Below the pieces are notes generated by a model. It ran no database searches. It was not told where the DNA came from and saw only the letters and a list, made by a program, of their open reading frames with translations. Below are positions 11,954 to 35,447 of a stretch of 64,000 nucleotides of DNA, piece by piece (position 1 is the first letter of the stretch; the number at the start of each line of letters is the position of its first letter). The translations under genes were made by a program, and so were the position numbers. The stretch comes from Syngnathus acus (Eukaryota > Chordata > Actinopteri > Syngnathiformes > Syngnathidae), in the NCBI RefSeq assembly GCF_901709675.1, contig NC_051106.1, positions 8,690,001-8,754,000 on the forward strand, in the 5' to 3' direction.

Positions 11954-14900
11954 ATGCACAAAAAGATGACCCACATTTCCAGGGAGGACCTGGAAGACCT
12001 CCGAGAGGCGTTCAATAAAGTCGGTCAGTTTAGTGTGGAGTATTTAAATTGCAAAATCATATTACTCTTCAATGACATGAATTTTTTGGCGTTGTGTTTA
12101 TCGAGACATCGATAACAGCGGCTATGTGAGCAACTTTGAGCTCCAGGAGCTGTTCCGCGAGGCCAGCTTCTCCTTGGCCGGATATCAAGTGCGTGAAATT
12201 TTGGAGACCTTTGCGGCCGGCGACACCAACAAGGATGAGAAGATCAGCTTTGAGGAGTTTGTCGCTGTAAGCTCACGCCCAAACATTTGACACGTTCAAA
12301 CGCGCCGGTTATGTTTTACAACACAGCTGTTTTTTTTTTTTTTTAGATCTATCAGGAGCTGAAGAGCAAGAAGCTCAGTGAGACCTTCCGCAAATCCATC
12401 ACCAGGAGGGATGGCATCCAGTCCTTTGGGGGGATGTCGGGAATCTCAAGCGTGGGGACACAACACTCCTACTCAGGTGTGAGAATTAGAGTCCAAACAA
12501 TATGGATTTTTCTTTTAGGATGATTCCGATACTTGGCAGAACATTTTTTCGATTAATCGGTTGAGTATTTGTAAAAATATATAATGGCAAAAACAACTTT
12601 TTGGGGGGCATGTGTGGTTGTGCAGATGAGGAGAAGGTGGCGTTTGTCAACTGGATCAACAAAGCGTTGGCCAAAGATCCCGACTGCAGCCACCTACTCC
12701 CCATGAACCCCAACGATAACAGCCTCTTCACCTCCGTCCGCGACGGCATCCTGCTGTGGTGAGTTTCACCATTTTGAAGCCGACATATTTGCATTCAGTC
12801 ATATTTTCCTCTCTGCTCTCCCTTGTCAGCAAAATGATTAACCTGTCCCAGCCCGACACGATCGACGAGCGAGTCATCAACACACGGAAGCTGACGACTT
12901 TCACGATGACCGTGAGTGGCTGCAAGCACGTGCGGTCGGGATAATCTATTGCCACCAAAGTGCAAAGTCAGCTTTTTATGAATGCTAGCAAAGTGTCAAA
13001 GACATTTACATAGATTAAATCTGAACTTTGAAAACGAGAATGTAATGACATAATAACAATAAAAAGAAGAAAATAACACTTTTTTTGTGGGGGGGGTGCA
13101 CATTATTAGGAAAATCTTGTCCTGGCGCTAAACTCAGCCTCGGCCATCGGCTGCACGGTGGTGAACATCGACGCGCTTGATCTGATGGTTGGGAAACCTC
13201 ATTTGGTGCTGGGATTATTCTGGCAGATTATCAAAGTGGGCCTCTTTGCTGATATCGAAATAAGCCGCAACGAAGGTCAGTGCACACAATTGTTGTCATT
13301 GTAAATGTTAATTCCTAGCTCATACTTGTTACTGTTTTTAATCATCTAAAATAATTTTTGCAAAAATAAAATACAGTCACAAAATGTAATAACTTGCTTT
13401 TAAAATAAATTCACACAAAAATATAACTCTTAAATAAATTCAATAATTCGCTAAAATAAAGACGAATGAAATATTTTTTATTTATAAAATAAAATGTACA
13501 ATGAACCAAAATAAATACAATTCTAATGTTAATAATTTGGTGTGCGCTTTGCAGGCATGATTTCCCTCCTGAGCGAGGGAAAGAGTCTGGACCACCTGAT
13601 GTCTCTCTCTCCTGAAGAATTGCTGCTCCGCTGGGTTAACTACCATTTGTCCAACGCCGGCACCCAAACCATTAACAACTTCAGCGAGGACATCAAGGTC
13701 CCTTTGACAACAAACACATTTTATGGGTCGGATTTGTGGACCTTATCGGGCCTCCTTGTTCCGCAGGACTCTCGGGCTTACTTCCACCTCCTGGACCAGA
13801 TTGCTCCCCGTGGAGAGCACGACTTCATGAGTGTCAAAATTGACATGAGCGGCCTGAACGTGAGTCCATCAACTTTGGAAGTTCAATTCATTTCCATAGA
13901 TGACGTTGTAATAATGGCATCATTTGTCTCGAGAGGAGCGGGACCCGGACCAGCGGGCCGAGCTGATGCTGCAGCAGGCGTCCCGTCTGGACTGCCGGCA
14001 GTTTGTGACGGCGCGTGACGTCACCGCCGGCAACAGCAAGCTCAACATGGCCTTCGTGGCCAACCTGTTCAACACGCACCCGGCCCTCCAGAGCGGCCAC
14101 GTCAACGGCTTGGAGGCCGACCGACCGGAGCGTGAGTCCAACAGAGTCTTTGACGCAACGAGGCAACGGGCGGCTGACACGAGAAATTTCTTGCAGCCGA
14201 GAGCAGAGAGGAGAAGACCTTCCGCAACTGGATCAACTCGCTTGGCGTCAATCCTTACGTCAACCACATGTACCAGTAAGTCAAAACCGCAAAGCCTCTC
14301 CCCAAATATGACCTTTCGCTACTTACTCGTTATGCTAATTATTATTTCAGCGATCTATGCGACGGTTTGGTGATCCTGCAGCTCTACGAGAAGGTGAACG
14401 TTCCTGTCAACTGGAAGAAAGTCAACCAGCCTCCGTACCCTGCCCTGGGCGCCAATATGAAAAAGGTTTGATTCACGACAGCACCGTGTGGGATGGGATT
14501 GATTCCAATTTGTGTTTTACGCCCACGCAGCTGGAGAACTGCAACTACGCCGTGGGCCTGGGCAGGAACGTGGCACACTTCTCTCTCGTGGGCATCGGCG
14601 GTGAGAACTTGAACGAGGGGAGCCCCATGCACATCTTGGCGCTGGTTTGGCAGCTCATGAGAAGGTGTGTGTTGGAACTTGTTAGCAGCGGTAACGGTTG
14701 TGGGAAAGTTTTCCCTGAGGCGCTTTTTACATGGGACCGGTTTTAACGGAAAATTTTCAAGATTTTAGAATTTGTTTTCTTCCAACTATACACATAGCGG
14801 ATGACACCATCTTTAAATGGCTAATTCTGAGTTTTACTAGGTTTTGGTGGCAAAAAGCTGGTGGAGCCTAGTCCAGGAGTCTGAAAAAAAAAGAACAACT

Positions 14901-15643
14901 AAAAAGTGTCCTGTTGTCGCAACCCCCCGCCTGCAGGTACACATTGCTGGTGCTGTCAGACCTGGGCGATGGCGAGAAGGTGGGAGAGCAGATCATTCTC
15001 AACTGGGTCAACACCACCCTCAGCCAAAAGCAAAAAGATTCACACATCAGCAGCTTCAGGGTCAGTTTGTCGGACTGGACTGAAAACCATAATCATGCAA
15101 GTCTCTTTCAAATTGTGTAAGCATTTGTGTTTCCGCAGGATCTCCACATCAGCACCAGCCTTCCAGTGATCGACCTGCTCGATGTCATCGCTCCCGGTAC
15201 CGTCAAGTGGGACATGGTGAAGAGACCAGAGAGAGGCGTGATGAAAACCGCCGACAAACTCAACAACGCCAAGTAAACGCTCGTCACTCAAATTCATCTC
15301 CCACAGTGAAGTTACATGAGGCAGTCGGACCGGTCGCCAATTTTACAACTTACTTGGGAAAACCCAGACTTCTTCATTTATGTATTATACTGCCCTCCGG
15401 TGGCCAATGCTGGCACACCAGAAGGAACAACACAATGAATTGAATTGAATTACAGAACTCTGGTATTTCCCACCAAATCATCCTGCATCCTCTCTCCTTT
15501 CCAGATACGCAGTATCACTGGCTCGAAAGATTGGCGCTCGCATCTACACTCTGCCTGACGACTTGGTGGAGGTGAATCCCAAGATGGTGCTGACGCTATT
15601 TGCCTGCCTCATGGGGCATGGTTTGAAAAAGGCCCATCGCTAA
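11954..15643 (+). CDS. pls1: Plastin-1 (fimbrin), actin-bundling protein
   Basis: Ca2+-regulated protein that cross-links actin filaments into tight bundles in microvilli and stereocilia. Exons: 11954-12023, 12106-12266, 12347-12476, 12626-12758, 12830-12911, 13110-13275, 13555-13697, 13767-13859, 13936-14131, 14197-14275, 14351-14465, 14531-14664, 14937-15060, 15139-15272, 15505-15643 (TAA). The sum is 1899 nt, 632 aa, against about 629 in human. Two EF-hands come first ([17 protein letters not shown] and [13 protein letters not shown]). Four calponin-homology domains follow in two actin-binding units; hallmark strings include [47 protein letters not shown] and [12 protein letters not shown]. 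The start sits in a good Kozak context (GCCACCATGC). The PLS1 call over LCP1 or PLS3 rests mainly on the adjoining ATR gene, as in human 3q23. The last intron holds a small palindromic repeat with a CTCF-like core. Confidence 0.93.
15384..15436. repeat. Short palindromic repeat with CTCF-like core, copy 1
   Basis: A 53-bp element in the last PLS1 intron, aligning along its length with copies at 23553-23600 and 57993-58045. Its ends ATTATACTG / ACAACACAAT are imperfectly inverted. The minus strand contains CCACCGGAGGGCAG, one mismatch from the 14-bp CTCF consensus CCASYAGRKGGCRS. Confidence 0.65.
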
Positions 15644-16287
15644 AGAATAATAACATTCACTCATATGTTTTCCCCTTGTTTGATTACTCATTTAGCCTGT
15701 AAAGGTGAAGGATGCATTTAAAAATACATAGAATCATGCCTCATTTATACTAAAATTGCATTTTTCTTTTCTGTGACTATTCCCAGCTGTATTTTGTTTC
15801 ATTGGACATTGGAGTGGATGAGAAAAGCAGAATGATTGACTTTTTCACAGTGAAGCTTTATGTCCTTAAATGCTGTAATGCAGAAATGATTAAAACGAAA
15901 GATGTATTTACGTATGTTGATTTAACCACATACAAATAATCAAAATCACTGAGATTTAATGACTGATGATAATGAATTTAATGATTCTAGAATTTTATTG
16001 TGAGGTGAATACGATTTTTTACATTAGAAAAATAAATGTAAACATAAGCACTGTAACAATTATATTTTATGAAAATCTATAGGAACAATTAAAACCAGTC
16101 CAAATGTTTACAACTGACAAAATAAAAAACGCCTTACAGCATGATTTTCGGCCCTTGGCACTTGCCGTACGATCACAACAATACGTCAGAATGGAGCGAA
16201 ACTTTGGACTGGTGTGGTTATTCAAACGCTTGCTAATTCTACAATAAAACGATCTAGACATGAATTAAAAGACACAACGAGTAGACA
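15644..16287. other. PLS1 3' UTR and ATR promoter/5' UTR
   Basis: AT-rich spacer. AATAAA hexamers near 16030 and 16122 could end PLS1. The bases just before 16288 must contain the ATR 5' UTR. No coding exon was recognised. Confidence 0.6.
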
Positions 16288-28671
<12,384 letters not shown>

Positions 28672-28765
28672 AGTGCACTTTTGTTCTGTTTGCATTCACT
28701 TTCACAAAACTCAGTTAACCAGTTCCTGTTATTTAGAAACTGACATTTATGTACATGTTCTTGTT

Positions 28766-28771
28766 AATAAA
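28766..28771 (+). terminator. ATR poly(A) signal AATAAA
   Basis: Canonical hexamer about 95 bp after the ATR stop codon, giving a short 3' UTR. Confidence 0.75.
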
Positions 28772-28894
28772 CAATTGTTTTGCACCAGTGGGGCAGGGCT
28801 TGCACGTTTTTTGACCTAGGAAGAAACTAAACATTTACTCGGTTGTTTAATTTCATTTCATTTTATATATGGTAAAAAAAAAAAAAACGGGTTT

Positions 28895-29000
28895 ATACTT
28901 CCGGTTTCGCTTTTAATTTGGCGGTCCGTGCCGGCTAAAGGGAAGAAAACATCGCGACGACGTCACCTTGTGTCATTACGTCACTAGCTAATCTTGACTC
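28895..29000 (+). promoter_or_regulatory. Putative promoter of the BAR-domain gene
   Basis: The 467-bp gap between ATR and the next ATG must hold a promoter. It contains an ETS-type ACTTCCGG at about 28897 and two ACGTCA (CRE/ATF half-site) motifs about 20 bp apart near 28958 and 28976 (GACGACGTCACC, ATTACGTCACT). There is no TATA box, consistent with a housekeeping-type promoter. Motifs are seen; function is inferred. Confidence 0.45.
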
Positions 29001-29137
29001 AAAGAAACATGGCGGGGTCAGCGGGCGGTCTGCGGTCACACACCCCGCTCACCTAGCTTGGTTACCGGGCGACAGAGGGCACTTCTCCACCGATCATCGG
29101 TAACGGCGTTCATCTCGACCTTGACGACGTCGTCGTC

Positions 29138-31420
29138 ATGGATTTGACGCGGTTGGCCGCAGACGCTGGCCAGTTCATCAACCGGGCGGTCCAGGTACAA
29201 AAAAAAAAAAAAATCTTCCGTCACCAGTACTCATTTTAGAAGTCAAACATTCTAGTGTTTTTACCCTATAGCCATTTATAAAGCTCAACAGGTGCATGTT
29301 TTTGTGGGTCCATATTTCATATTTTAAAATACACACCAAATTCAAACCATTTCACTGTACACAAATAACACTTCCAACTGAAATGACATTTTAATTACTG
29401 TCAAATATCAAAGTGGGTCAAATTGGATGTGAACAATATGGAAGGGTTAACTAAAACGGTGAGAGTGTGCTGGTAATGTTGTTTTAACGTAGCTGCTGTG
29501 GCGAAAATTTCAGTACACGGGGGAGAGTCTTGGCCAGGCCGACAAGACCGATTTCGACCCCGGGCTGGAGGAGCTCCTGACCCGGGTGGATGCCACTAAG
29601 AATTGGACGGACCTCATGGTCTCACAGACGGAGGCCGTGTTGCAGCCCAACACAGGTCAGTCATACAATGACGACTTTAGACGTGAATAAATTTCATTTT
29701 ATTAATCAACAATTCATTTTTATTATCTAGACTTTCGAAGCGCTCACCCTTAAATGATTCTGCCACCCTTTTGTTCTAATAATGTCAGCGGCGCGGCTGG
29801 AAGAGCGTCTGTATGAGCATCTGGACTGGCCCGCCCCGTCTCGACCTCGCGCTCAAGAGCTTCTGGGTGACCAAATGATTCAGGCCGGCCTGGAGCTGGG
29901 AACCAGCAGCCCTTATGGTGAGTGCCATCACCATACTAATAATGTGAACTTTAGCATCATCATGACATGGATGTATGTTTGTGTTCAGGAACGTCGCTTT
30001 TGAGGTGTGGCGAGGCTCAAAAGCAGCTTGGCGAGGCCCAAAGGAAATTTGCCCAAAGCACCAACATCCATTTTCTCACCCCTCTGCGACGCTTCAGCAC
30101 ATGTGAATACAAAACCATGCAGGTAGATTGTATCATTATTTATTTATTCAAGTTTTAAGTTGAGTCGAATGCCTGTGACAAGTGGGGTCCCTCAAGGGTC
30201 AGTCCTTGGACCCTAAATGATTTCATAATCCATTATTTGTGTTCAGGAGGAGCGCAAGATGTTGCTGAACAAGCGTCTGGACTTGGACATAGCCAAGAGC
30301 AGAGTGAGGAGTGCTCACGAGGCTGAACAAGAGTCCAGGGTGAGAAGATCATGAAATCATGTCACGAATGTGTGCAGTCAGTCAGTGTGACTTTTGTTCT
30401 CATTGCTTCAGAACCTGAACGCAAACAACCCGACGGAGGACGTCTACTTCTCGTCTCAGGTGTCCTTCATGTTCAGATTCATGCGCGTTCGCTGGATGAA
30501 GGTGAGTCGTCACCAATCCGCTCAATGTCAAAGTCGCTGAGTCATCATTCTCTCTTGTCCAATCAGATGTGGGCGCAGGAGATTTCGCAAGTGAGTCGAA
30601 TATATCCTCAAAGTCTTCATGTTGATGTATAGAATGAATTTCTAATGTCATTTTTTTTAGGCAGAGATGGAGCTAAGGATCTGCGAATCTTTGTTTCAAC
30701 GCCAGTCGGATGTCACGCGACAGCTTCTGGAACAAATTAGCGACACCCACGTACGAAATCAGATTTCCTCGTGACACTTTTGAACACAGAGGCAGCATTT
30801 TGTGGTGTTTAATTTTTTTTTTTTGGGTCAGGACAAGCATATGCAGAGCCTGAGCGACTTTGTGGACGCGCAGACATGTTACTACGCCCAGTGCAAGCAA
30901 CACACCCTGGAGCTCCACAAACAGTTGGCCAGGTTGTAAAAGTCACAAAACATGTCACCGTTGTTTTAATGTGTTTACATTTTTTTATTTATTGTGAATT
31001 TAGCTTAAAACTGTCGGGATTACGTTTTATTTTATTTAAAGCAGTTCAGATAATCGATGGATGTTTTTTTGTTAATCTTCTTTCAAATCTTTCAAATCTT
31101 CTTTTTTTGCAAATATTTGATAATACACAAATAAATGAATGAATTTGGACTTTCCTCGCAGCATCCCGGCCGTGTTGTGCTCCAACAAGTGGCAATCGGC
31201 CATCACCAACGGGGCACGTCACTGTCAACATCCTTCCGCCGAACAAAATCAAGTTCCTCCCACCTCCGCTGTTGTCGTCCACCACCTTCCGGAATTCGAC
31301 CAAGACTCTTGGACGACAGGAGTGAGCACTAACAACAACAACCACCGGGAGCCTGATCACGCACGTCCATCAGAACAAGAAGATCCTCCATCTTGTGAGC
31401 CCGCCGCGTCTTCCAACTAA
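29138..31420 (+). CDS. Endophilin-B-like BAR-domain protein lacking an SH3 domain
   Basis: N-BAR proteins of the endophilin-B (SH3GLB) family bind and bend membranes of Golgi, autophagosomes and mitochondria. Exons: 29138-29194, 29514-29655, 29789-29917, 29989-30122, 30247-30339, 30412-30501, 30567-30590 (24-nt microexon), 30661-30750, 30832-30932, 31162-31420 (TAA). Sum 1119 nt, 372 aa. The amphipathic start MDLTRLAADAGQFINRAVQ and blocks ESLGQADKT, NWTDLMVSQTEAVLQPN, FLTPLRRF, LLNKRLDLD and FVDAQTCYYAQC align with SH3GLB1/2 from memory. The extra exons 30412-30590 sit where vertebrate SH3GLB genes have neuron-type alternative exons (MWAQEISQ resembles IWAEEV). After the BAR domain the last exon encodes an Asn/Pro/Ser-rich tail and stops. 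No SH3-coding sequence is seen before the poly(A) signal at 31922. Orthology to SH3GLB1 or SH3GLB2 cannot be decided, so no symbol is given. Confidence 0.82.
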
Positions 31421-31921
31421 TTTCAACGCTGCCATCTCGCGAGTCTTCCCCTCATTGTGGCCAAACAAGTGATGGACAGGTGAACTACTTCTTCTTGCTA
31501 CTTTGGGACAGAGACGTGATTTTTATATTGCCCAGGCGCATGACTCTCATATATTTTACCCTGTGTAAGTGTACCTAATGAAGTGTCCTAATCATTCCCC
31601 AAAACAGGGGCACAGTTGAGCTCATTTTCCACCTTGTGTTGCTCTCCGCGTGCGTGCGTGTTTTTGTTTTTCCAAGCCAAGTACGGTGAAATTGGATCGT
31701 TACACAAACACCCCCCGCTCAGTGGTCCCAATTGGACGATTCAAGTCCCATATGTTGTTCATTTTCACCTCATAGAGGCCATTTTGTGTGTAATGGGAAT
31801 ATTGTAGGGGGGGGAACTCATGAGGTGTAGATGATGTCATCATCATGTAAAGGACTAGAGGTGTGTGTGCGTGCGTGAGTGGCACAATGTAGCTGACGTC
31901 AGCGTTGGGCTGCCATGTGGA

Positions 31922-31927
31922 AATAAA
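31922..31927 (+). terminator. Poly(A) signal of the BAR-domain gene
   Basis: AATAAA about 500 bp after the stop. Between stop and signal there are only non-coding-looking sequence and a palindromic CRE (TGACGTCA at 31894-31901). Confidence 0.55.
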
Positions 31928-33073
31928 TATGCAAACAGTGATGTGGAGCTCTTGAAATAGAGATTTTTTTTAAACGTACAGTGTTCTTTGTATACGAGTC
32001 ATTTTTATGCCGCGTTGGTTTTAAATTGCACAACCATGAAAGAAATTTAGTCAAAAATACTCATTGACTGATATACATGAATTATTATTATTTTTTATTA
32101 AGGAGCACAGGCCACTTTTGTAACATGCACTACATAAACAGGACTGTTGCTTTACATTTCCCAGCGGTGTGATATTTAATGGCGCTTTCCTAAGACTCAG
32201 CAAAACAAAAAAAGGCTTAACTAAATCTGTCCCTTGCAAACGGTCGACTACATTTCCTGCTTTTTTTTGTTGTTTTTCTCCCCAAAGTCTTTCCATTAGC
32301 TTCCACAGGAAGTAAGCATAAAACATCTCGTGATGAGTGAATTACAGAAGAATAAATTGTATGGATAAGGACTTTTTTTGTGCACCCTTATCAGGATGGA
32401 TGCAAAAATGTCACAAGGTACGTCCTCTTCGTCCTAACTGCTGGTGTTGATATGGCAGGAACACATTAGCTGTTAAAAAAACGCAGCTTATTACACAATG
32501 CTGCGGACCGGCGCTTTCGTCATTTCACTCCCATCGGGTTTCCCCTCACAATGAGACCTCCTCCAAGTTCATTTTGTTTATTATCTTGATTTGGTATTTT
32601 GAAATACCCATAAATATGTATATAATAATATAGAAATATGTTGTAAATGTGTGTGTGTGTATTTGAAATAAAAAAAAACATCTTATGACGTGCGATGAAA
32701 AAAATCCAAACATTTTGCTGATGCGCTGTAATGTTGCTTTTTTTTAATCTGTAAGTCTTTTTCCTCTTCCCGTGCAGAACACCTCCACGGATTGCCGCCA
32801 CGTCCGCTCAGGATGCTGACTCGTGTTTTTTCATTCCCGGGGACCGCCAACACCGAGGTAAAATCAAATGAGATCTATATTTGTGTCAATGTAACTCAAG
32901 GCCTCATCCTGCATTTTGCATCTGGGAATTGTCGAGAATGTCCTAAAGGAAGTCCAATTGTTCAAAAACAGACTCATCTCATTTAAAATTGTCTGTTAAT
33001 GACTGAAAAACTCAAAGCGAGCTTTGCTGGAGGAGAAACGAAAAAGTCCCTCCCTCCTCCCTCCAAGTGAGAT

Positions 33074-33079
33074 TATAAG
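33074..33079 (+). promoter_or_regulatory. TATA-like box of the PTX3-like gene
   Basis: TATAAG in GATTATAAGGCG, 95 bp before the ATG at 33169. This leaves room for a start site near 33105 and a 5' UTR of about 65 bp. An inducible immune gene with a TATA box is plausible, but function is inferred. Confidence 0.45.
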
Positions 33080-33168
33080 GCGTCCTCAGTGGGCTCACAG
33101 CGAGCATTTTTTTCCAGGGCCTCCAAGAAGCCAAGTGCTTCTTTTGCTACCTTTTAGACCCCAGAAAA

Positions 33169-34259
33169 ATGTGCGCTCTAAGAATATGGGGGGTGCTGTG
33201 CATGATTTTGTGCACGGGCGGGTCGCCGTACCTCAACCAGGTGGACTACGTTGACTTCTACGACAACGAGGTGTCCAGAGAGCAACTTGGAGGTACCATT
33301 ACATCATTTTTTTTTTTTTGGGCTTTGACCTTTACTATAAAAACAGAACAATTGCTTACAGTAGACTACATTAACTATATTATAAATGTACCGTAATTTT
33401 CGGACTATAAGTCGCGGTTTTTTTCATAGTTTGGGTGGGGGGGCGACTTATACTCAGGAGCGACTTATATACATATATATGATTTTTTTCACTTTTTTGG
33501 GCATTTTATGGCTGGTGCGACTTATACTCCGGTGCGACTTATAGTCCGAAAATTACGGTATTTTTAATTGACTATTTTTCATGTATTTATAGTATTTTTT
33601 ATTTGTTTATATTTACTATTCCTTTTTTTGTAAATCTATTTCTCTTTCAGTATTTTTTAAATTATATTTTGTATTCGTGTATATGTTACGTACACGTATA
33701 CAATATATGTATATATTTGTGTATATGTGTATATACTGTATATTTATTTGTACATTTAACGAGTTAACGTTTCTTCTCAGAGGATTCCTCGGAGTCGCAA
33801 ACATCGTGCCAATCTGACAATCTCCTTCGATGGGACAAGCTTTTTATCGCCCTGGAGAACTCTCACATGAGGCAGAACATGCTGTTGGAGTTGTCGGAAT
33901 CATGCTGCGGGGCCATGACGTCCCTCAGGGCGCAGATGGAGCACCTGGCCCGGACGGCGTCCCGCCAGTGCCCGTCTTGGCAGGCGGCCCTCAAGTTGCT
34001 TCGCCAGGATCTCCTGGAGCTCCGAGAAGAAGGCGAGGCGAGGGAGAGGCGCTTCAACGCCACCCTGCAGACGTATAATCGCTCCTCGCCGTTGGGTGTC
34101 AAAGAGCAGGACGTGACGCAGGGAGTGACGTCACCCCCCGCCGACAGCTTGGAGAGGGCACTGGTTGCCATAGCGACCGAGCTGCAGAAGCTCCACGTGC
34201 AGCTCGGCCGAGTGATCCAACAGGCGGGCGCGCTCAGGAAAGAGAGTGGAAACTCATGA
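33169..34259 (+). CDS. PTX3-like long-pentraxin N-terminal protein without pentraxin domain
   Basis: Two exons: 33169-33292 and 33781-34259 (TGA); 603 nt, 200 aa. Residues 1 to about 18 form a signal peptide (RIWGVLCMILCTGG). Then come an acidic segment (YVDFYDNEV) and, at the start of exon 2, RWDKLFIALENSHMRQNMLL. That block closely matches the PTX3 N-terminal region (WDKLFIMLENSQMRERMLL in human, from memory). Cysteines in TSCQ, ESCCG and RQCPSW sit roughly where PTX3 uses cysteines for oligomerisation. The rest is helical and Glu/Arg-rich, ending in a coiled-coil-like ELQKLHVQLGRVIQQ. Human PTX3 has a third exon for the 200-residue pentraxin domain; here the frame stops at the equivalent of the exon 2 end. 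No HxCxxW-type pentraxin signature follows before SLC35G2. It could be a truncated pseudogene, or a real secreted N-domain protein since both exons are open. Confidence 0.78.
33389..33560. repeat. 172-bp MITE with perfect terminal inverted repeats
   Basis: Inside the single intron of the PTX3-like gene. It starts TACCGTAATTTTCGGACTAT and ends with the exact reverse complement. Subterminal GCGACTTATA motifs repeat about four times. It has no coding capacity, so it is a non-autonomous DNA transposon; flanking TA suggests a TA target site. Near-identical sequences are common in fish genomes, from memory. Confidence 0.85.
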
Positions 34260-34297
34260 GAGGCCTACCCCAAATGGACTCCTGTCTTAGAGTGGCT

Positions 34298-34580
34298 ATC
34301 TAAAGTCTACACACCCCTGTGCAAATGGTAGGTTTTTGTGATTGGAAACAAAATGAGACTAAGATGAATTCTTTCAAAAATTCTGTGATGTATAACCCGT
34401 AAAAAACTTTTGAAGACGGTAGATGTGCTAGTGTTACTTGTTTGTTTTCACTTTACCTCTTGGAAAGATTAACGAGAGTTCTCCAGGTCAAGCTGATAGG
34501 AGAATGTTTTGAAATGATTTATCTTGGTCTCACCATAAAAACTGCCATTTAGCAGTGGGTGTGCAATCTTTTTATATCCA
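34298..34580. repeat. Tc1/mariner-like non-autonomous element remnant
   Basis: Imperfect terminal inverted repeats: left about 34298-34330 (AAGTCTACACACCCCTG), right about 34551-34580 (CAGTGGGTGTGCAATCTTTT). The left end is also found at 56115-56143 in a PCCB intron. No transposase ORF. Confidence 0.6.
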
Positions 34581-34764
34581 CAACATATTTGCACTTTTGG
34601 ATTATTATTGAGGAATTTGACCCTCTTTGAACTTTTTGTCTGTCTTTGTCCGGATGTATTTGAACTAGTCATAAAAAAGTCATTAAAAGAAGACCAATAG
34701 CCTTGTGGAAATGTGTCCTTTTTGAGTCACGGCCAATTTTGTGCTGACCTCATGAAAGAAATGT

Positions 34765-34794
34765 TATAATTTAATGTAATATAATAGTATATAT

Positions 34795-34831
<37 letters not shown>

Positions 34832-34955
34832 CATATATTATATATATATAATAAAATATATACAATATAAATAATATAATTTAATATATAAGAAAATACG
34901 TCTTAATAAAAATTATATATATATATATATAATATATATATATGTGTATATATGT
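34765..34955. repeat. AT-rich simple repeat tract
   Basis: About 190 bp of (TA)n and AATATA variants, with potential to form cruciforms. It lies between the PTX3-like gene and SLC35G2. Confidence 0.85.
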
Positions 34956-35441
34956 ATTTGCTTTTCAAATGGTTCAATTTGCTCGCAATGTAACATAACA
35001 CCATTGTTTTTATAACTCGATGTTTGTCCCCGTGTTCTTTTTATCCTGGCAAATTATACCTAATGAGATGCTTTGGTGAATGTCGGCTTTGTGTTGCCCT
35101 TTAGCCGCAGACGACGCAAGCGAGAGGTGTGCTGATAATGAACGCAGATACAAAAGCAGATGGCTAATGATGCGGGAACGGCCGGAAGAAGAACACAATG
35201 TGCACGGGAGTCAAACCAAACAGAATCTAACCAGGCTACATCCTGCATAGTTTCTGTCTGGAACCTCCAGCTCTTTTTATTTTTTTTCTCCACTTCTTTG
35301 GCCATCACACTTCTTTTACCTCATTCTGATCTGAATGTTTGGCACAGATCCTTGGCAGCCCAAAGGGAAGCTAATGAAAAAGCTCATAAATACGTCTTGA
35401 TAGCAACTTAAAGAGTCAAACAGTTTGTTCACCAGCGAGAT

Positions 35442-35447
35442 TTTATT
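35442..35447 (-). terminator. SLC35G2 poly(A) signal
   Basis: TTTATT on the plus strand (AATAAA on the gene strand), about 240 bp beyond the SLC35G2 stop. Confidence 0.6.

Larger units (their letters stand above)
31421..33168. other. BAR gene 3' UTR and PTX3-like upstream region
   Basis: No recognisable exon on either strand. The left part is the BAR gene 3' UTR. The right part, 32800-33168, is the upstream region of the PTX3-like gene, with a TATA-like element near 33074. Confidence 0.6.

Noticed and set aside
33616-33804. Minus ORF rich in Tyr/Ile near the PTX3-like intron end
   Set aside because: Translation of a (TATA/GTAT)n tract, not a protein.
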